Assembly: GCF_002954715.1 (NCBI RefSeq) | Contig: NZ_MSCP01000002.1 | Location: 1,497,569 to 1,561,568, forward strand | DNA from: Aliivibrio sifiae | GTDB taxonomy: Bacteria; Pseudomonadota; Gammaproteobacteria; Enterobacterales; Vibrionaceae | Reading direction: 5' to 3' | DNA length: 64,000 nt | Part shown: positions 18,266-27,250 of the stretch, piece after piece | Layout of the letters: each line of letters starts with the position of its first letter | How positions within the stretch are numbered: position 1 is the stretch's first letter | Translations under genes and position numbers: made by a program | Notes under the pieces: model-generated | Seen by the model: the letters and a program-made list of their open reading frames with translations, nothing else | Told to the model about the DNA's origin: nothing | Database searches by the model: none

Positions 18266-18945
18266 CCTCCTTTCACCTCTTCATTAATCTGTCCTGCATT
18301 AATAGTAAGTGTGCGCTCACATCGCTGTGCAAGCTTAGGGTCATGAGTGATAAGCACCAAGGTTGTGCCGTGTTTTTGGTTCATCTCAAACAAAAGTTCA
18401 ATGATGTGCTCTGCAGTAGATTGATCTAGATTTCCTGTTGGTTCATCTGCAAACAAAATACGCGGTTGAGTCATAAACGCGCGGGCTAGTGCCACTCGCT
18501 GTTGCTCGCCACCCGAGAGTTGTGAAGGAAGGTGCGTTTCACGTCCCGATAGGCCTACAGAATCTAACAGCTGTTTTGCCTTTTGAATATCTTCACCCTC
18601 TCCTCGCAAAATCGCAGGTAAAGTGACATTTTCGAGCGCAGTTAATGACGGGATAAGAAGGAAACTCTGAAAAACAAAACCAATGGATTCACTGCGAATT
18701 TGAGCACGAGCTTCATCATCTAATTGAGATAAACTTTGCCCTAACAATTCAATATCTCCAGAAGTCGGGATATCTAACCCTGCTAGTAAAGTCATTAATG
18801 TCGACTTACCCGCGCCAGATGTACCAACAATCGCCACACTTTGGCCTGATTGCACCTCAAAAGAGATGTCTTTTAAAATGGTTAGTTCAGCATCATTTGA
18901 GATCACTGATTTCCCTACTGAACTCACTTTTATGGCTGCTGTCAT
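18262..18945 (-). CDS. ybbA: ABC transporter ATPase (YbbA-like)
   Basis: A 227-residue single nucleotide-binding domain of the LolD/MacB type: Walker A GTSGAGKST, Q-loop FVFQSFLL, signature LSGGEQQRVALARA, Walker B ILFADEPTGNLD and the switch His in VLITHD. It should pair with YbbP to form an ABC machine that works on envelope substrates. I prefer the second ATG (18945), which has AAAGGA at good distance; the first ATG (18951) touches that site. Divergent from tesA across about 140 bases. Confidence 0.9.
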   Translation of the reverse strand: MTAAIKVSSVGKSVISNDAELTILKDISFEVQSGQSVAIVGTSGAGKSTLMTLLAGLDIPTSGDIELLGQSLSQLDDEARAQIRSESIGFVFQSFLLIPSLTALENVTLPAILRGEGEDIQKAKQLLDSVGLSGRETHLPSQLSGGEQQRVALARAFMTQPRILFADEPTGNLDQSTAEHIIELLFEMNQKHGTTLVLITHDPKLAQRCERTLTINAGQINEEVKGG

Positions 18946-19086
18946 CGTCATTTCCTTTTGATATTATTTTTATGCTATTACGCGTATTGTATACGCAAGT
19001 ACCAGTTAATCAGCAATTTCATTTACACTTCTTTAACTATTTGTTTCTGGTATTCTATCGGTATTACTTATTTTATAAGGTTGAAC

Positions 19087-19704
19087 ATGCGTAAATTACT
19101 TACTCTTATTATTGTGGTTCTTAGCAGCCAGTTATTCATAATAAAAAATGCTTACAGCCAAACCTTATTGATCCTTGGTGATAGTTTAAGTGCCGGTTAC
19201 AACATGCCAATAGAGCAAAGTTGGCCTTCACTGCTGCCTCTACAACTAGAGAAGCTAGGTAAAGTAACTGAGGTAATTAATGGCAGTATTTCTGGGGATA
19301 CAACAGGTAATGGGCTAAATCGCCTGCCAACCTTACTGTCTCAGCACAAACCAAGTTATGTATTAATTGAGTTAGGTGCAAATGATGGATTACGTGGCTT
19401 TCCACCACAAAAAATTAACGCCAATTTAGAAAAAATGTTTGCTCAGATTAAAATAGCTAACGCTCAACCTTTGCTAATGCAAATTCAAGTACCACCTAAT
19501 TATGGAAAACGTTACAGCCAAGCATTTGGTTCACTTTATCCAAAATTAAGTGAAAAGCATGACATCCCTTTACTGCCTTTTTTCTTAGAAGAAGTGATCG
19601 TAAAACCAGAATGGATAATGAAAGATGGCTTGCATCCAAAGCCAGAAGCTCAACCTTGGATTGCTGAATTTATGGCAAAAGAGTTAGTGCCTTACTTAAA
19701 GTAG
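19087..19704 (+). CDS. tesA: TesA, periplasmic SGNH thioesterase/lysophospholipase
   Basis: 205 residues: signal peptide (about 1-22), then a GDSL/SGNH hydrolase with block I ILGDSLSAGYNM (nucleophile Ser), block II SGDTTGNGLNRLP, block III IELGANDGLRG and the catalytic Asp/His in DGLHPKPEAQP. The E. coli homologue (TesA/PldC/ApeA) hydrolyses acyl-CoA, lysophospholipid and aryl esters in the periplasm. The ATG at 19087 follows AAGG at good distance; the frame stays open further upstream, but those starts would spoil the signal peptide. Divergent partner of ybbA-ybbP. Confidence 0.92.
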   Translation: MRKLLTLIIVVLSSQLFIIKNAYSQTLLILGDSLSAGYNMPIEQSWPSLLPLQLEKLGKVTEVINGSISGDTTGNGLNRLPTLLSQHKPSYVLIELGANDGLRGFPPQKINANLEKMFAQIKIANAQPLLMQIQVPPNYGKRYSQAFGSLYPKLSEKHDIPLLPFFLEEVIVKPEWIMKDGLHPKPEAQPWIAEFMAKELVPYLK

Positions 19705-19723
19705 GTAAAAAATAAATTCAATA

Positions 19724-19755
19724 AAAAAGCCGGATAATCATTATCCGGCTTTTTA
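19724..19755. terminator. Bidirectional intrinsic terminator
   Basis: AGCCGGATAA (19728-19737) pairs perfectly with TTATCCGGCT (19741-19750) around a 3-base loop, flanked by A5 and T4. It separates the convergent tesA and maoP genes. Confidence 0.93.
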
Positions 19756-19777
19756 TTTAATATTAGAGGTAGATCAC

Positions 19778-20116
19778 CTAATCAAGATCATCTGATGATG
19801 AATCGCTGTGATCATCAGAGCTGTCATCTGATGAACGTTGAGTACCACACAACGTATAGTACTTAGGTTTAAAGTTAATCTTGTTTTGATACTTTAACCA
19901 ACACTGAGCAAATTCTGAAATCGCAGCAGGCTGATGCTGTATTTGCTCAACAAATCTTTGTTCAGCCTCTGATTCTGGCATCATTATTCCATTTAATAAT
20001 GATTGCATTGTTCGACCGTAGGTTTCTAAAATCAACGCTTCGCGGATTGTGAAACCACTGCGACTAAAACCTCTTTTGAAGTTTTTGTCATCGTAAAATT
20101 TAGTAAGAGTTCGCAT
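19778..20116 (-). CDS. maoP: MaoP (YifE, DUF413) macrodomain organisation protein
   Basis: 112 residues from the ATG at 20116. The conserved DUF413 block is clear (FKRGFSRSGFTIREALILETYG), and the protein ends in an acidic Ser/Asp tail (SSDDSSDDHSDSSSDDLD). In E. coli, MaoP acts with the maoS site to organise the Ori macrodomain of the chromosome. The longer ORF would add 21 residues with no sign of conservation. It is divergent from an hdfR-like gene, as in E. coli, which supports both names. Confidence 0.85.
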   Translation of the reverse strand: MRTLTKFYDDKNFKRGFSRSGFTIREALILETYGRTMQSLLNGIMMPESEAEQRFVEQIQHQPAAISEFAQCWLKYQNKINFKPKYYTLCGTQRSSDDSSDDHSDSSSDDLD

Positions 20117-20237
20117 TGATGCTTCTTCGTGACCACAAAAAAGGTATATGTAATTCAGAGTGAGTCCGTTGTACAACAAAAAATATTAGCGCTTTCAATT
20201 AAAATATTTTATTGTTGGCAATACCACCATCAAAGAG

Positions 20238-21107
20238 ATGAAAATATTGGATACTGATCTGCTTAAAACCTTCCTAGAAGTTACAAAAACGCGTCATTTT
20301 GGGCGTGCTGCAGAGCATTTATTTCTCACCCAATCGGCCGTGAGTTTCCGCGTTCGTCAATTAGAATCGCAATTAGGAAATCCGCTGTTTACTCGTCAAC
20401 GTCACAATGTGCAACTTACCGCGGCTGGTGAACGATTATTACCTTATGCTGAAGCGATTTTGCAAACATGGGGACGAGCAAAACAAGATGTCGCCCTAAC
20501 AGAAGAATACAATTCACAAATCACCATTGGGGCAAGTGCATTAATTTGGGAGTTTGATGGTATCTCTGATTGGATAAACGGTATTTACGACACGGTTCCA
20601 GGATTAGCATTACGATTAGAATCTATTCCTCGACAAGATCTCGCTAAGTCCTTATTAGATAAAAGTGTCGATCTGTTTATTACCAGTGAACCACCAAAAA
20701 TTGATGGGATCCGTGTTTTTAAAATTCGAGATTATCAACTGCAACTCGTTTCTCAAATCGAACATTGCACAATGAAAAGCATTCAAACATTGCCTCTAGT
20801 TTATTTAGACTGGGGGGCTCGTTTTGCTATCCAACACAGTAAAATCAGCGAATTACAAAGAACGCCTATTTTGCACAGTCACTCTTCTCGCATGGCATTA
20901 GATTATTTAATGACTCACCCAAGTGTTGGTTACTTACCTGCACCAGTGATTAATCAAAATGTTGAAAATAACGAACTCTATGTTGTTGATGATGCTCCCA
21001 TCATGGAACAAGAGTTATATTTAGTGTGGCAAGAGAAAAGCGAAAAATCAGATCTAATCAATCAAATTACCGACATTAAACCTCAGATGGTGACAAAGAG
21101 CGTTTAG
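20238..21107 (+). CDS. hdfR: HdfR-like LysR-family regulator
   Basis: 289 residues. The N-terminal helix-turn-helix is nearly that of E. coli HdfR (DLLKTFLEVTKTRHFGRAAE, then FLTQSAVSFRVRQLE), followed by a LysR substrate-binding domain. E. coli HdfR represses flhDC; Vibrio-type organisms lack flhDC as flagellar master, so the targets here are unknown. Divergent from maoP across about 120 bases, the same neighbour as in enterobacteria. A strong hairpin terminator follows. Confidence 0.85.
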   Translation: MKILDTDLLKTFLEVTKTRHFGRAAEHLFLTQSAVSFRVRQLESQLGNPLFTRQRHNVQLTAAGERLLPYAEAILQTWGRAKQDVALTEEYNSQITIGASALIWEFDGISDWINGIYDTVPGLALRLESIPRQDLAKSLLDKSVDLFITSEPPKIDGIRVFKIRDYQLQLVSQIEHCTMKSIQTLPLVYLDWGARFAIQHSKISELQRTPILHSHSSRMALDYLMTHPSVGYLPAPVINQNVENNELYVVDDAPIMEQELYLVWQEKSEKSDLINQITDIKPQMVTKSV

Positions 21108-21120
21108 ATGTTTTAATAAA

Positions 21121-21165
21121 AAACTGCCGAGTAATCTGTTAAATTATTGATTACTCGGTTTTCTT
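21121..21165 (+). terminator. Intrinsic terminator after hdfR
   Basis: CCGAGTAATC (21127-21136) pairs with GATTACTCGG (21149-21158), followed by a T-rich tract. Confidence 0.9.
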
Positions 21166-21240
21166 TTTCATAGGAAACTAAATATAATAATAGAGGAATC
21201 AATACGTTATTATATTTTTCAAGCCTATCTTAACCTTATT

Positions 21241-21522
21241 TTAAAATAAAAAATCATGAGTAATTCTTTCATGCTCTACTTTATTGCCTTCTAACTCATT
21301 GAGATAATTATTTCTTTTATTCATTTGAATATTTAAGACTATTGTGTCTTTTTTATCTTCCCCTAAAAAACTAATTGCACGCCTCATTACAGCTCTGTCT
21401 TTGTAACTCAAATAATATATTTCACACATGACAAGCTGAATAGCCTCACTCATTGTCATTCCTTTTGTTTGTAATTGCTGAAATATTTTTTTATCTAAAG
21501 ACGCATTGTTTATTAAGTTCAT
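21241..21522 (-). CDS. Small hypothetical protein (93 aa)
   Basis: 93 residues, soluble, probably helical, with a basic C-terminal half; two cysteines but no motif. I do not recognise it. AGGTAGA lies just before the ATG, a fair site. It is the most downstream minus-strand gene of this stretch but is separated from the lipoprotein gene above it by a terminator-like hairpin, so it probably has its own promoter in 21523-21595. Confidence 0.55.
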   Translation of the reverse strand: MNLINNASLDKKIFQQLQTKGMTMSEAIQLVMCEIYYLSYKDRAVMRRAISFLGEDKKDTIVLNIQMNKRNNYLNELEGNKVEHERITHDFLF

Positions 21523-21595
21523 ATTCTACCTGTAGTTAAGATAAAACATCCTTGTGAAATTTATGTCTTTAATGATATAAATTTATAATATTAAT

Positions 21596-21632
21596 AAAAA
21601 TGGCATCTTGAATTTAAATAATTCCAAGATGC
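21596..21632 (-). terminator. Leftward intrinsic terminator of the first OmpA-lipoprotein cassette
   Basis: GCATCTTG (21603-21610) pairs with CAAGATGC (21625-21632), with extra A/T pairs inside. Read on the minus strand the hairpin is followed by CCATTTTTATT. It lies 80 bases downstream of the lipoprotein gene. Confidence 0.75.
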
Positions 21633-21711
21633 AGAATATCTGTCAATAGGTTTATACGCTGTATAAAGCCCAATAAGTCCTTAAAAATATTGAAGGGCAT
21701 TAAATATCACT

Positions 21712-22722
21712 TTAATGACCCGTGTTTATAGATACGCATGAAGCATAAAAATCACTAGAAACATCAGGTGGTAGTAAATGAAAAGGATTTGCATCAGGGT
21801 CACTGAGTACATTTATTACATTGCTACCTTGCAATGTACCAAATGTTGAAGACCAATAGGGGTACCTAACAGGCCAACCAAATTCATTGAATAATTTATT
21901 TTCTCTATTTGGATTTTCATATTCATATAATGAAACTAATTCTTCACTTGTTGCAATACGCCAGTTTGATTTACCTGAAAAATTTATCACCGACAGTTTT
22001 TTACACCATCGTCCAAGCTGCCCATACATACCCTCGCCATCCATTGAAAATGTGATGAATGCTGAGGCCGGGTTGTTACCAGGAACCAAACCAAATTCCC
22101 ATGATTCATTGATTGCACTAGAGCTGTAAGTATCTCCTGAATTATCAGACGTAGGATCTGAAGAGTAACCCAAGTCCCCCATTAGAGCTAAAGAAGGAGT
22201 GCTTGTAAACCACTTTGTATTTCCATCTGTTGGGTCTATTATTTCTCTAACTTTTAAGCAAGCTCCAGTGACCACATTGAAGCCATCTTTATCATCGATA
22301 CCACCTCCAATATTTTTACCAATAGGTTGACTTACTTGATGCCCACATACCATCGAAGATATGATATTAAGTGAGGCTTCATCACTGGTTATTCCATTAA
22401 AAAAAGCAGTTATCTGAGTATGACCTACAGATAAAGGGGATGCTAACCCTGTTTCATCTATAGTAACGATACCGGCAGTGACTGTCGACCACTGTACCTT
22501 AGTACTAATATCAACCTCTGAGCCATCATCATATTTACCTATTGCAACATATTGTGTAGGAACGTAAAACTCACTAGAGTCTGGGCTTATATTTATCTCA
22601 TATAATTTTGCTTCAGTAACACTAGTTGGTGGTTTACCTAGTAAATCAGCGTCACCGTTATTACAACCAACAAGCATCAACGAAACAAAAGCCCATAAGC
22701 ACAGAATATGTTTTTTCATCAT
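21712..22722 (-). CDS. Surface-type lipoprotein with Ig-like (Big_2) domain and DUF1566-like C-terminus
   Basis: 336 residues. A lipobox (FVSLMLVGCNN) marks a lipoprotein. About residues 40-120 form a Big_2-like Ig domain (KYDDGSEVDISTKVQWST ... GLASPLSVGHTQITAFF). The C-terminal half resembles DUF1566/Lcl domains, with WRIATSEELVSLYEY and YPYWSST. Such proteins are exposed or periplasmic binding and adhesion modules. The start codon overlaps the stop of the OmpA-like gene (ATGA), and AAGGA lies 6 bases upstream. Its upstream partner carries a nonsense codon, so expression from the shared transcript may be polar. Confidence 0.75.
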   Translation of the reverse strand: MMKKHILCLWAFVSLMLVGCNNGDADLLGKPPTSVTEAKLYEINISPDSSEFYVPTQYVAIGKYDDGSEVDISTKVQWSTVTAGIVTIDETGLASPLSVGHTQITAFFNGITSDEASLNIISSMVCGHQVSQPIGKNIGGGIDDKDGFNVVTGACLKVREIIDPTDGNTKWFTSTPSLALMGDLGYSSDPTSDNSGDTYSSSAINESWEFGLVPGNNPASAFITFSMDGEGMYGQLGRWCKKLSVINFSGKSNWRIATSEELVSLYEYENPNRENKLFNEFGWPVRYPYWSSTFGTLQGSNVINVLSDPDANPFHLLPPDVSSDFYASCVSINTGH

Positions 22723-23759
22723 TTTGTTTCCTTTTTATTATGAAACGGAGCCGTAATACGTAGCATCACTCGTCGATTCTCTGCTCGACCACTCATCGAC
22801 CCATTATCAGAAACTGGCTCACTTTCTCCCTTTCCCGATACGGTAAGTTTAGAGGTAGATATCCCTGACTGTTGTAAGTAATTCGCAACAAATTGTGCTC
22901 GACGCTCTGATAATGCTTGGTTATAAACTGTTGAACCAATGTTATCGGTATGACCTACAATATTTACTTCTTCTTCATTGATTTCAGTTAATTGCTTCAC
23001 TATGTCATCAAGTTTTATTTTCGTATTTACAGTACTTGAGTCATGATTAAATAAGATATTTTCAGTCACTACTTTCAAGGGGGTCATCTCTACAAACAAA
23101 GCCTCACCGTCAATAGATACAGCAGGAGCTATCGTAATTGTTTTTGTGATAACTCCCCCAAAGTGATAAGTCAGCCCTAAAGAAGTAAAATGCAAATCGG
23201 CTTGCTGAATATTGGAACCACCAATACCATCAATGAACTGATACTCTCCTCGTAATGACCATTGTTTCGAAAAGCTATAGCTCAAACCAAGGGCCGCAAG
23301 AGTATTTAAATCCCCCTCATTTTGATTACCTGCCCATTCTGAGTTTTTTTCTATATTCTGATATGAAACACCGAGACGCGTATATGCAGACCAACTCTCT
23401 GCAAAAGGTTGCCTAAATACGACCGATAATTCAGTACCTTTAATATCACTACTTACCTGATCGTTAGAATAATGAGCACCAGGCTTACCGTAATCGGTAA
23501 TCCCTCCCTCTAGCGCAAACTAAGACGTCAATTGATACCCGCTATAGATACCGTAACCGACAGTATTATCATCACAATCAATAACGCTATCACTACAAGC
23601 GCCATTTACAGAGCTCCAACCGCTTCTTATTCCAAGATAAAAATGCGAATTAACTGAGGATTCTCTTGAGCTTGTTAGCAAGTCTTTATTTTCTTTAGCT
23701 AATACTTCTGTTGAAGAAAAAATCAAAAGACAAAATAATAGAGGGGTTACTTTTAACAT
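22719..23759 (-). pseudogene. OmpA-family outer membrane protein gene interrupted by one in-frame TAG
   Basis: The frame from ATG 23759 to TGA 22719 encodes a complete OmpA-type protein of about 345 codons, except for a single TAG at 23520-23522 (codon 80). Before it lie a signal peptide and the first barrel strands (HFYLGIRSGWSSV, GYQLTS). After it the same frame continues FALEGGITDYGKPG, further barrel strands and a full OmpA C-terminal peptidoglycan-binding domain (VNIVGHTDNIGS, LSERRAQFV, GRAENRRV). The intact paralogue at 25916-26923 aligns across the stop (GYKINDIFSIEGGYSDLGK), with a sense codon there. A TGG to TAG change fits. A sequencing error or stop read-through would also explain it. 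Confidence 0.85.
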
Positions 23760-24338
23760 TCATTATTACCTGTATATTAATGGTTTTTATCTTTCATCAA
23801 GATATAAGTCTAATTCCACAGTGCTCGCTCATTCAGCTCATAATAAATCGTCAACAATGTGCGCAATACAACATTGTAACTTCCATGTTAATAAAACCAA
23901 GATAATTATTATTAATTATTACATAGCATTTACATTAAACTTAAATGAAAAATATCGCGTCTAAATATCAATAGAATTACAGCAAGCAGTCTAATAGGTA
24001 CGACTACCGCGATACATATAAAGTAAAAAAGCCCATATGTAATAAAACATATAGGCTTAGTATTTAAGGTTATTGGGCTAGTTAAAGTTAATGACAACGA
24101 TAAAAATTACCTTAAATTTCATTATAATGATGACCTCATTATTAAATATTCTACTTATATCAAAATAAAGAACACTTCCTTATACATGTCTATAAGAATA
24201 ATAATAGTAATTTAACCCTCAATCATATATGGCACTTGCAATAAAAATTATACTGAAGTGCCTATTAATAACAATTTAGGTCGCTAAAAAAGGAATAAAT
24301 ATAAGAACCATTAACCTAAAGTGCGAGGGTATTCTTCA
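23760..24338. other. 579-base gap between the two OmpA-lipoprotein cassettes
   Basis: AT-rich, with no convincing ORF. It holds a leftward terminator hairpin (24024-24057) and an inverted repeat GGCACTT / AAGTGCC (24231-24237 / 24256-24262) without a T-run. The promoter of the interrupted OmpA gene should lie at 23760-24020. Confidence 0.6.
24024..24057 (-). terminator. Leftward intrinsic terminator of the second OmpA-lipoprotein cassette
   Basis: AAGCCCATATGT (24029-24040) pairs with ACATATAGGCTT (24047-24058) with one mismatch. On the minus strand the hairpin is followed by a run of T. It is about 280 bases past the end of the FG-GAP lipoprotein gene. Confidence 0.65.
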
Positions 24339-25913
24339 TTAATATAAATATACTTTTCCTTGCCCATTAGATTCTCTTCTCGCTCCAATAAACATCTGAG
24401 AACCATCATCACTAATATCAAGTCCAAGACCAAAATGACCATCCTCTTGATTTTTAGGTGATTTTATATAAGAATCAAAAAACCAAAAATCATTCTCTTT
24501 TTTATAAAAATAAACAGCACCACTATTTTCAACTAGATTATCATCTAAAAATATATCTCCAGAATTATCTGTAAATGCCCCTATAATTAAACTATTAGCA
24601 TCACCACTTAATTTAACTCTATATCCGAATTGATCCCCATTCTGCAAACTAGGATGCTGAACTTTCTCTACTTGTGACCAAGAGTCATTAGATTCTTTAA
24701 ATATATAAACGGCACCTAATGAACCTTCTTCTGGTGACCCAATAGCTAAGGTTGCTCCTGTATTATCTAATGAGACCGAATATCCGAAATGATATTGTTG
24801 CCCCGAAATAGTAGACGGTAGCTCTAATCGAGTTTTTTCTTCCCAATTTCCCATCTGTTTTTTAAAAATATAAACGCCACCTAAATTAGTATGACTTGAG
24901 TCTAATGATTCACCAACAGCACCAATAGCAACAACATTTCCATTGCTACTTAAAGATACAGAACTTCCAAATCTATTTGGTCCATAAGGATCGGTATGTG
25001 ATGGAGCTAAACTCTTGTCTGACCATACTCCACCGTCATTAGTATAGAGATAAACATTACCAATATCATTGTTTTCACCAGGTGATGCTATTGCAATCGT
25101 TGAACCATTATCTGAGATTGAAATGTACAATCCAAAGGAGTCGTCATTTACTCCCCGAGTTAATATTCTATCGAAAACCCAACTATCAGCAACATTGTGG
25201 TATACGTAGGCTTTACCCGGCTTACCAACTTCTGAAAGTGGATTGTAATTATGATGATCTGCCCCAACAACTAACGTTTTTCCATCTTTACTAATTGCAT
25301 TTGAAATACCAAAGCGATCCCCAGCCTCTAAATCATCTGGCGATAACTCGACCCTTTGTTCCCATAAATTATCTTTCTTTTGATATATATATACTTTGCC
25401 TTTTAAACCATCGACTCCAAATGCACCAATTGATAATGTATTACCATCCTCACTAAATGAAACTGACCTCCCAAAATAGTCATTATCTTTAGCATTTGAG
25501 CTTTTAACTACGCCTATTGACTTTAAATATTCATCTTGATTAACACTTCTCACATTGCTTAATTTTATATTATTACCATTTCTGGCTATAATAAAAAACT
25601 CTTTATCTAAAAATTTAGGCGTCAAAAGAGTACTCAATTCATATTGAGTAGATAGACCATTTAAGTTATCCTGAATAATATTGCAATTATCTTTATAATT
25701 ATTATTCTTCTCACATAATGTATAATAAGATGCATTACTACTATCTTCCCACTCAAAAAAATATGTTTTTACATTGCCATCTACCGATAATATCTCATGA
25801 AAATTAAAAGATTCCGGTTGATAATTACCACCAACTTGAGTAGGTAAGCCTGAATTTTCACTATTACAAGCAAATAAAGAGCATGCTAATGCCAATATAA
25901 TAAAGTTTTTCAT
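24339..25913 (-). CDS. Lipoprotein with seven FG-GAP-like beta-propeller repeats
   Basis: 524 residues. A lipobox (LACSLFACNS) is followed by a fibronectin-like N-terminal part (about 25-125) and seven repeats each opening with an FG motif: NDYFGRSVS, GDRFGISNA, DDSFGLYIS, PNRFGSSVS, QYHFGYSVS, GDQFGYRVK and DGHFGLGLD. Each then has a G-x-VYIY-like strand, the pattern of a seven-bladed integrin-alpha-type propeller. Such propellers usually bind ligands or partners at the cell surface. AGGAG overlaps the stop codon of the OmpA gene just upstream, with a 2-base gap, so the pair is co-translated. No enzyme motif is visible. Confidence 0.8.
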   Translation of the reverse strand: MKNFIILALACSLFACNSENSGLPTQVGGNYQPESFNFHEILSVDGNVKTYFFEWEDSSNASYYTLCEKNNNYKDNCNIIQDNLNGLSTQYELSTLLTPKFLDKEFFIIARNGNNIKLSNVRSVNQDEYLKSIGVVKSSNAKDNDYFGRSVSFSEDGNTLSIGAFGVDGLKGKVYIYQKKDNLWEQRVELSPDDLEAGDRFGISNAISKDGKTLVVGADHHNYNPLSEVGKPGKAYVYHNVADSWVFDRILTRGVNDDSFGLYISISDNGSTIAIASPGENNDIGNVYLYTNDGGVWSDKSLAPSHTDPYGPNRFGSSVSLSSNGNVVAIGAVGESLDSSHTNLGGVYIFKKQMGNWEEKTRLELPSTISGQQYHFGYSVSLDNTGATLAIGSPEEGSLGAVYIFKESNDSWSQVEKVQHPSLQNGDQFGYRVKLSGDANSLIIGAFTDNSGDIFLDDNLVENSGAVYFYKKENDFWFFDSYIKSPKNQEDGHFGLGLDISDDGSQMFIGARRESNGQGKVYLY

Positions 25914-25915
25914 TA

Positions 25916-26923
25916 TTACTCCTGAATTAAATATATTTCAACACGTCGGTTAGCTTTTCGACCATTTTCTGTATCATTTGACATTACAGGGTTAGTAAAT
26001 CCAAAGGCTGATAATTCAAATCTGTTCTCACCGATTCCTAGCTTAAGCATATAATCTGAAACAGATTTTGCTCTTTTTTTAGATAATTCATAATTATATT
26101 TTTCTGTATGTGTATTATCTGTATAACCGTGAATGTATATATTCACATCCTCATTACTATTGAGGTACTCTAATAATGAATGAATTTTATTTACTTCATG
26201 ATTACTAAGAGTGTAAGAATCAGAATTAAAATAAACTGTCATTTCATCAGGATGATTGGCATTTAATTCTTTAAATGCCTTCTTCTCAATAACTAAAGGA
26301 GACTTAGGTTTCACACTATCATTACCAAAAAACCTATAACCAATACCAACAGTAATTAAATTAACATTACTGCCACCGGTATTTTTACCCCCAACATTAT
26401 TTACCCATTGATATTCAATTCGTGTAGATAACTTTTTCGACCAAAGATATTCATAACCTAATCCTAGCATTAAAGATGTGCCACTATCTTTTTCATTTAC
26501 TTTAAATCCTATTTCATCTCCTTTTTTCTCAACATCCCAATAATAGCCACCAACTTTTGAAAACAATACTGATTGGTGAGAAAGGTGATAATCAGATTTT
26601 ATGCCTAACTCATACCCCTGAATTTCAGCAGAATACTTTGCAACGCCTTGATATCCAGAGATAGGTATATAGTCAGCTTTAACTTTTCCTAAATCACTAT
26701 AACCTCCTTCAATCGAAAAAATATCGTTAATTTTATACCCTAAGAACCCTCCAAATGATGGCCGAAAATCATTGCACTCTAATGATTCTTTATTACAAGA
26801 ATTATTATACAGCGTTGAACCAACCTTTCCTCCAATATAAATATCCTTACTCAATTCTTTAAAATCAGTATTAGCATTTACAAAAGGTGATATAAAGAAA
26901 AAAAGAATTACTATTTTATACAT
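25916..26923 (-). CDS. OmpA-family outer membrane protein (intact cassette copy)
   Basis: 335 residues from ATG 26923: signal peptide (about 1-18), an eight-stranded OmpA-type barrel with alternating strands (about 25-190, ending VGIGYRFFG), and a C-terminal OmpA peptidoglycan-binding domain (MTVYFNSDSYTLS, YIHGYTDNTHTEK, LSKKRAKSV, ENGRKANRRVEIY). Two further ATGs upstream (26932, 26974) are in frame but would lengthen the signal peptide. First gene of an operon with the FG-GAP lipoprotein and paralogous to the interrupted copy at 22719-23759. Divergent from mgtE. Confidence 0.85.
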   Translation of the reverse strand: MYKIVILFFFISPFVNANTDFKELSKDIYIGGKVGSTLYNNSCNKESLECNDFRPSFGGFLGYKINDIFSIEGGYSDLGKVKADYIPISGYQGVAKYSAEIQGYELGIKSDYHLSHQSVLFSKVGGYYWDVEKKGDEIGFKVNEKDSGTSLMLGLGYEYLWSKKLSTRIEYQWVNNVGGKNTGGSNVNLITVGIGYRFFGNDSVKPKSPLVIEKKAFKELNANHPDEMTVYFNSDSYTLSNHEVNKIHSLLEYLNSNEDVNIYIHGYTDNTHTEKYNYELSKKRAKSVSDYMLKLGIGENRFELSAFGFTNPVMSNDTENGRKANRRVEIYLIQE

Positions 26924-27250
26924 AACAAACATTCCCAAAAAAACAATCGCGCATTCTATAAGTAAGAGAAACAATTGATACTTAATAATAATTAATTCTT
27001 AACAATTAAATCATGGAGAAAAACAATAAAAGATAAATTATAATAATTAAACAACTTAAATCATTAATAAAGGCGATATTCTTAAAGGGTAAATATGATG
27101 ATTTAACAATAAGTTCTCGGTTAACATTTCAACCTCACAGTGCACTTTCCTATTCTCTTTAGCTTGTAGATAAGTTATCTTCCTTTTAAAGAACAACTTC
27201 CTAAAGCTCACTTAGCATTTCAAAATATCATTGATTTATGGAGTAAAAGA
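26924..27250. other. 327-base divergent promoter region (OmpA cassette / mgtE)
   Basis: No ORF. It must hold the promoters of both divergent units. I do not see a known Mg2+-sensing riboswitch fold by eye; GGAG at 27240-27243 serves mgtE. Confidence 0.5.

Noticed and set aside
23520-23759. A separate 79-residue protein from the first part of the interrupted OmpA gene
   Set aside because: The same frame continues into the rest of a full OmpA protein after the TAG, so it is the 5' part of one broken gene.
24231-24262. TGGCACTTGCA at about 24230, resembling sigma-54 boxes
   Set aside because: The -24 and -12 parts touch with no spacer, and no SypG-type palindrome or other enhancer lies nearby; it is one arm of an inverted repeat.
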